Positions 6,235 through 8,230 of a DNA stretch of 8,230 nucleotides are shown piece after piece. How positions within the stretch are numbered: position 1 is the first letter of the stretch; every line of letters begins with the position of its first letter. The position numbers were made by a program, and so were the translations under genes. The stretch is taken from positions 1 through 8,230 of the forward strand of contig JABIZW010000206.1 of NCBI GenBank assembly GCA_018666295.1, written 5' to 3'. The stretch comes from Halieaceae bacterium. GTDB lineage: Bacteria; Pseudomonadota; Gammaproteobacteria; Pseudomonadales; Halieaceae. The notes under the pieces were generated by a model. The model was not told the origin of the DNA. It searched no databases and saw nothing but the letters and a program-made list of their open reading frames with translations.

Positions 6235-7017
6235 GTGAGTAACGTATCAATTAAATCAGAACAAGACATGGCCGGCATGCGTGAAGCGGGACGTCTCGCG
6301 GCCGAAGTACTGGAGATGATTGCTCCCCAAGTTGTTCCCGGGATCTCTACGGGGGAGCTCGATCGCATTTGCCACGACCACATTGTGACCACGCAAAAAG
6401 CGATCCCCGCACCGCTCAATTACAAAGGTTTTCCGAAATCGATCTGCACATCTGTCAATGATGTCATTTGCCATGGCATCCCCTCCGATACGAAAGTACT
6501 AAAGGATGGCGACATTATTAATATCGACGTAACCGTCATCAAAGACGGGTGGCACGGAGACACCAGTATTATGGTCCCAGTTGGGAAAGTCGCGCCGCAC
6601 GCTGAACGACTCATTAACATTACACAAGAGTGTCTCTATAAAGGACTTGCGTTGGTGAAACCCGGAACACGCCTTGGCGACATTGGGCAGGTCATACAAC
6701 AGTATGCTGAGTCTTCCTATTATTCGGTCGTCAGAGAGTATTGTGGTCACGGGATAGGGAGAGTTTTCCATGAGGAGCCTCAAGTGCTTCACTACGGCCG
6801 AGCAGGCACTGGCATGGTGCTTGAAAAAGGAATGACGTTTACCATTGAACCCATGGTGAATGCCGGAAAACGCCATACGAAGCTCAATACGCGTGATGGC
6901 TGGACCGTAACCACAAGAGACGGTCGCTTGTCCGCGCAATGGGAGCACACGATTGCGGTCACCGATGATGGCTGTGAAGTGTTGACGAAGCGCTCGACGG
7001 AGGACTTGCCCTTTTGA
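6235..7017 (+). CDS. map: Type I methionine aminopeptidase
   Basis: Cytosolic metalloenzyme that removes the initiator methionine from new proteins with a small second residue. The 260 residues (E. coli 264) align along their length with E. coli Map, for instance MREAGRLAAEVLEMI (15-29). All five metal ligands are present: D98 in NIDVT, D109 in HGDTS, H172 in GHGIGR, E205 in TIEPM and E236 in EHTI. The active-site His80 lies in VICHGIP. The start is GTG at 6235: an in-frame TAA at 6226-6228 excludes anything further upstream, and the next Met (residue 12) would cut into the conserved N-terminus. Only a weak GGGT precedes it. The gene is divergent from rpsB, a common gammaproteobacterial arrangement that sets N-terminal processing beside ribosome genes. 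glnD follows after 89 nt without a visible terminator, so the two may be cotranscribed. Confidence 0.98.
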   Translation: MSNVSIKSEQDMAGMREAGRLAAEVLEMIAPQVVPGISTGELDRICHDHIVTTQKAIPAPLNYKGFPKSICTSVNDVICHGIPSDTKVLKDGDIINIDVTVIKDGWHGDTSIMVPVGKVAPHAERLINITQECLYKGLALVKPGTRLGDIGQVIQQYAESSYYSVVREYCGHGIGRVFHEEPQVLHYGRAGTGMVLEKGMTFTIEPMVNAGKRHTKLNTRDGWTVTTRDGRLSAQWEHTIAVTDDGCEVLTKRSTEDLPF

Positions 7018-7106
7018 GGCCTACCGACTGATCCAAACAAGCTCAGACTGCTCCAAATCGCCGATCATCTCGTAACTAGAGGCCTAAGCCAAAGCACCCC
7101 TATTTC

Positions 7107-8230
7107 ATGAATCCTACAGCGCTCACTCAGTTAGTGTCTGACGTACGGAACGAGCTTAACGAGACAGCTCGTGACACGTCAGCCAGATTTGACCCTTCTA
7201 GCCCGGTAACAGAGCTTCTGTGTAATCGTTGCGACGCTGTTGATAAGGCCCTGATCAGCCTTTGGCATTGTTGTGAATTAGACGAGGCCCAAGCATCGCT
7301 CATCGCCGTTGGAGGCTATGGTCGAGGCGCACTGTTTCCGAACTCTGACGTCGACGTTTTAATTCTTCTGAACGACGAGGGGACCGCTAAGGACTCGCTC
7401 ATCAGCGCATTTGTCAGTTCACTGTGGGATCTAGGACTGACCATCGGACACAGTGTGCGCAGCATCAGCGACTGCATCGAGATGGCGACCGCCGATGTCA
7501 CTGTCATGACCACATTGCTTGAAACTCGGTTACTAGCCGGTGATCCATTACTCAAAGACGCGCTTCACAATGCGATTGACGCGACTGATATCTGGCCAAG
7601 TACAACATTCTTTAATGCTAAAATCGAAGAGCAGACCGCGCGATACGAAAAGTTTGGTCTTACTGGCTACAGTCTGGAGCCCAACGTGAAGTCTTCGCCC
7701 GGTGGCCTTAGGGACATTCAGGTCATTGGCTGGATAGCCCAGCGTCACTTTGGTACGTCGCTCGATCGGCTGCCCGCGGGCGAATTTTTGACCACAGAAG
7801 AGCTTGATCTGCTCGACGCTGGGCAAGACTATCTCAGTCGCGTTCGGTTTGCGCTTCATACACTGACAGGGCGGGAAGAAGATCGCCTACTGTTTGAACA
7901 TCAGCGCGCCTTGGCCAGCCAGTGGGGATTCAAGGACGAGGGTAAGCTCGCGGTAGAGCAGTTCATGCAAGCTTACTTTAGAAATGTGCAAGCCATTTCA
8001 CACATTACCGCCCTATTAATTGATACCTTTGAAAACACCCTGCGTCACTCTAACCCCGGCGACGCCATTGTTATCGATGATGACTTTGAGCTGATCGATG
8101 ATCGAATTGCTGCTCGACGCCCGGACGTTTTCTCGCAATCCCCCTCAAATCTGCTCCGATTATTTGCAGTGATTGGAAGAGACGAGCGCATTAAACGAAT
8201 CGATCCAGAGACGACTCGACTGTTGCGCTC
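7107..8230 (+). CDS. glnD: Bifunctional uridylyltransferase / uridylyl-removing enzyme GlnD, N-terminal part (cut by window edge)
   Basis: GlnD reads glutamine and switches PII proteins (GlnB/GlnK) between uridylylated and free forms, so controlling glutamine synthetase and the Ntr response. The frame is open from ATG 7107 to the right edge: 374 codons plus two bases, less than half of a typical GlnD (about 850-900 residues). The nucleotidyltransferase site is intact: GGYGRGALFPNSDVDVLIL (69-87), with the Asp pair D81 and D83. Further family blocks follow: a WDLGLTIGHSVRSI stretch, a TTLLETRLLAGD stretch, and SSPGGLRDIQ with RHFG after it. The HD (uridylyl-removing) and ACT (glutamine-binding) domains would lie beyond the window. 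ATG 7107 is the first possible start, since an in-frame TAG lies at 7077-7079 with no start codon between. It lacks a Shine-Dalgarno. The N-terminus is about 24 residues shorter than in E. coli, judged by the GGYGRG position. Confidence 0.96.
   Translation, partial: MNPTALTQLVSDVRNELNETARDTSARFDPSSPVTELLCNRCDAVDKALISLWHCCELDEAQASLIAVGGYGRGALFPNSDVDVLILLNDEGTAKDSLISAFVSSLWDLGLTIGHSVRSISDCIEMATADVTVMTTLLETRLLAGDPLLKDALHNAIDATDIWPSTTFFNAKIEEQTARYEKFGLTGYSLEPNVKSSPGGLRDIQVIGWIAQRHFGTSLDRLPAGEFLTTEELDLLDAGQDYLSRVRFALHTLTGREEDRLLFEHQRALASQWGFKDEGKLAVEQFMQAYFRNVQAISHITALLIDTFENTLRHSNPGDAIVIDDDFELIDDRIAARRPDVFSQSPSNLLRLFAVIGRDERIKRIDPETTRLLR

Noticed and set aside
6033..6419. 128-codon minus-strand open frame across the map start and rpsB leader
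   Set aside because: It overlaps the conserved N-terminus of map and both predicted promoters; composition is that of a shadow frame.
6499..6948. 149-codon minus-strand open frame inside map
   Set aside because: Antisense to the catalytic core of map, with no start signal or known motif.
7016..7086. Direct repeat GAGGCCTA at 7016-7023 and 7079-7086 flanking the map-glnD gap
   Set aside because: Only eight bases, with the self-complementary AGGCCT at its core and one copy overlapping the map stop. No hairpin with a T-run follows, so neither a terminator nor a mobile-element footprint is supported.
7548..7859. 103-codon minus-strand open frame opposite glnD
   Set aside because: Antisense to conserved GlnD blocks (SSPGGLRDIQ region) and without family features.

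Overview
The window is a housekeeping region of a gammaproteobacterial chromosome. The support is the gene order rpsB-tsf-pyrH-frr-uppS-cdsA-dxr-rseP with divergent map and glnD, the clear match of every product to its Escherichia coli counterpart, and a complete glutamine-sensing GlnD N-terminus. Moderate GC (a little above 50% by eye, not counted) and general protein character fit a free-living, possibly marine, gammaproteobacterium of the Halieaceae/Cellvibrionales type. That finer placement is inference only.

Layout. On the minus strand, from position 5997 down to 1, lies one long gene series: rpsB (ribosomal protein S2), tsf (EF-Ts), pyrH (UMP kinase), frr (ribosome recycling factor), uppS (undecaprenyl-PP synthase), cdsA (CDP-diacylglycerol synthase), dxr (DXP reductoisomerase) and the first 31 codons of rseP (site-2 protease), cut by the left edge. 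A strong intrinsic terminator follows rpsB directly, inside the 99-nt rpsB-tsf gap. uppS-cdsA and cdsA-dxr both overlap as TAATG. On the plus strand, map (methionine aminopeptidase, 6235-7017) and the N-terminal 374 codons of glnD (from 7107) run away from rpsB.

Regulation. The 237-nt region between rpsB and map contains a predicted rpsB promoter (TATAAA followed by a GC-rich discriminator), a roughly 116-nt rpsB leader with hairpins that could hold an S2-responsive element, and a candidate extended -10 promoter for map facing the other way. The two promoters are back to back and close enough to interfere.

How the genes fit together. S2, EF-Ts, ribosome recycling factor and Map serve protein synthesis and maturation. 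PyrH supplies UDP for RNA and envelope precursors. Dxr opens the MEP isoprenoid route that feeds UppS, whose product becomes the peptidoglycan lipid carrier. CdsA makes the phospholipid precursor, and RseP acts in envelope stress signalling. The cluster thus links translation to envelope growth, and GlnD adds nitrogen sensing.

I looked for an undescribed system and did not find one. No mobile element, CRISPR array, tRNA, rRNA, toxin-antitoxin or phage gene is visible, and there is no gene-free stretch above 300 bases. The points worth a second look are regulatory: the rpsB leader, the divergent promoters, the terminator before tsf, a palindrome in the rpsB-tsf gap, and an acidic S2 tail.
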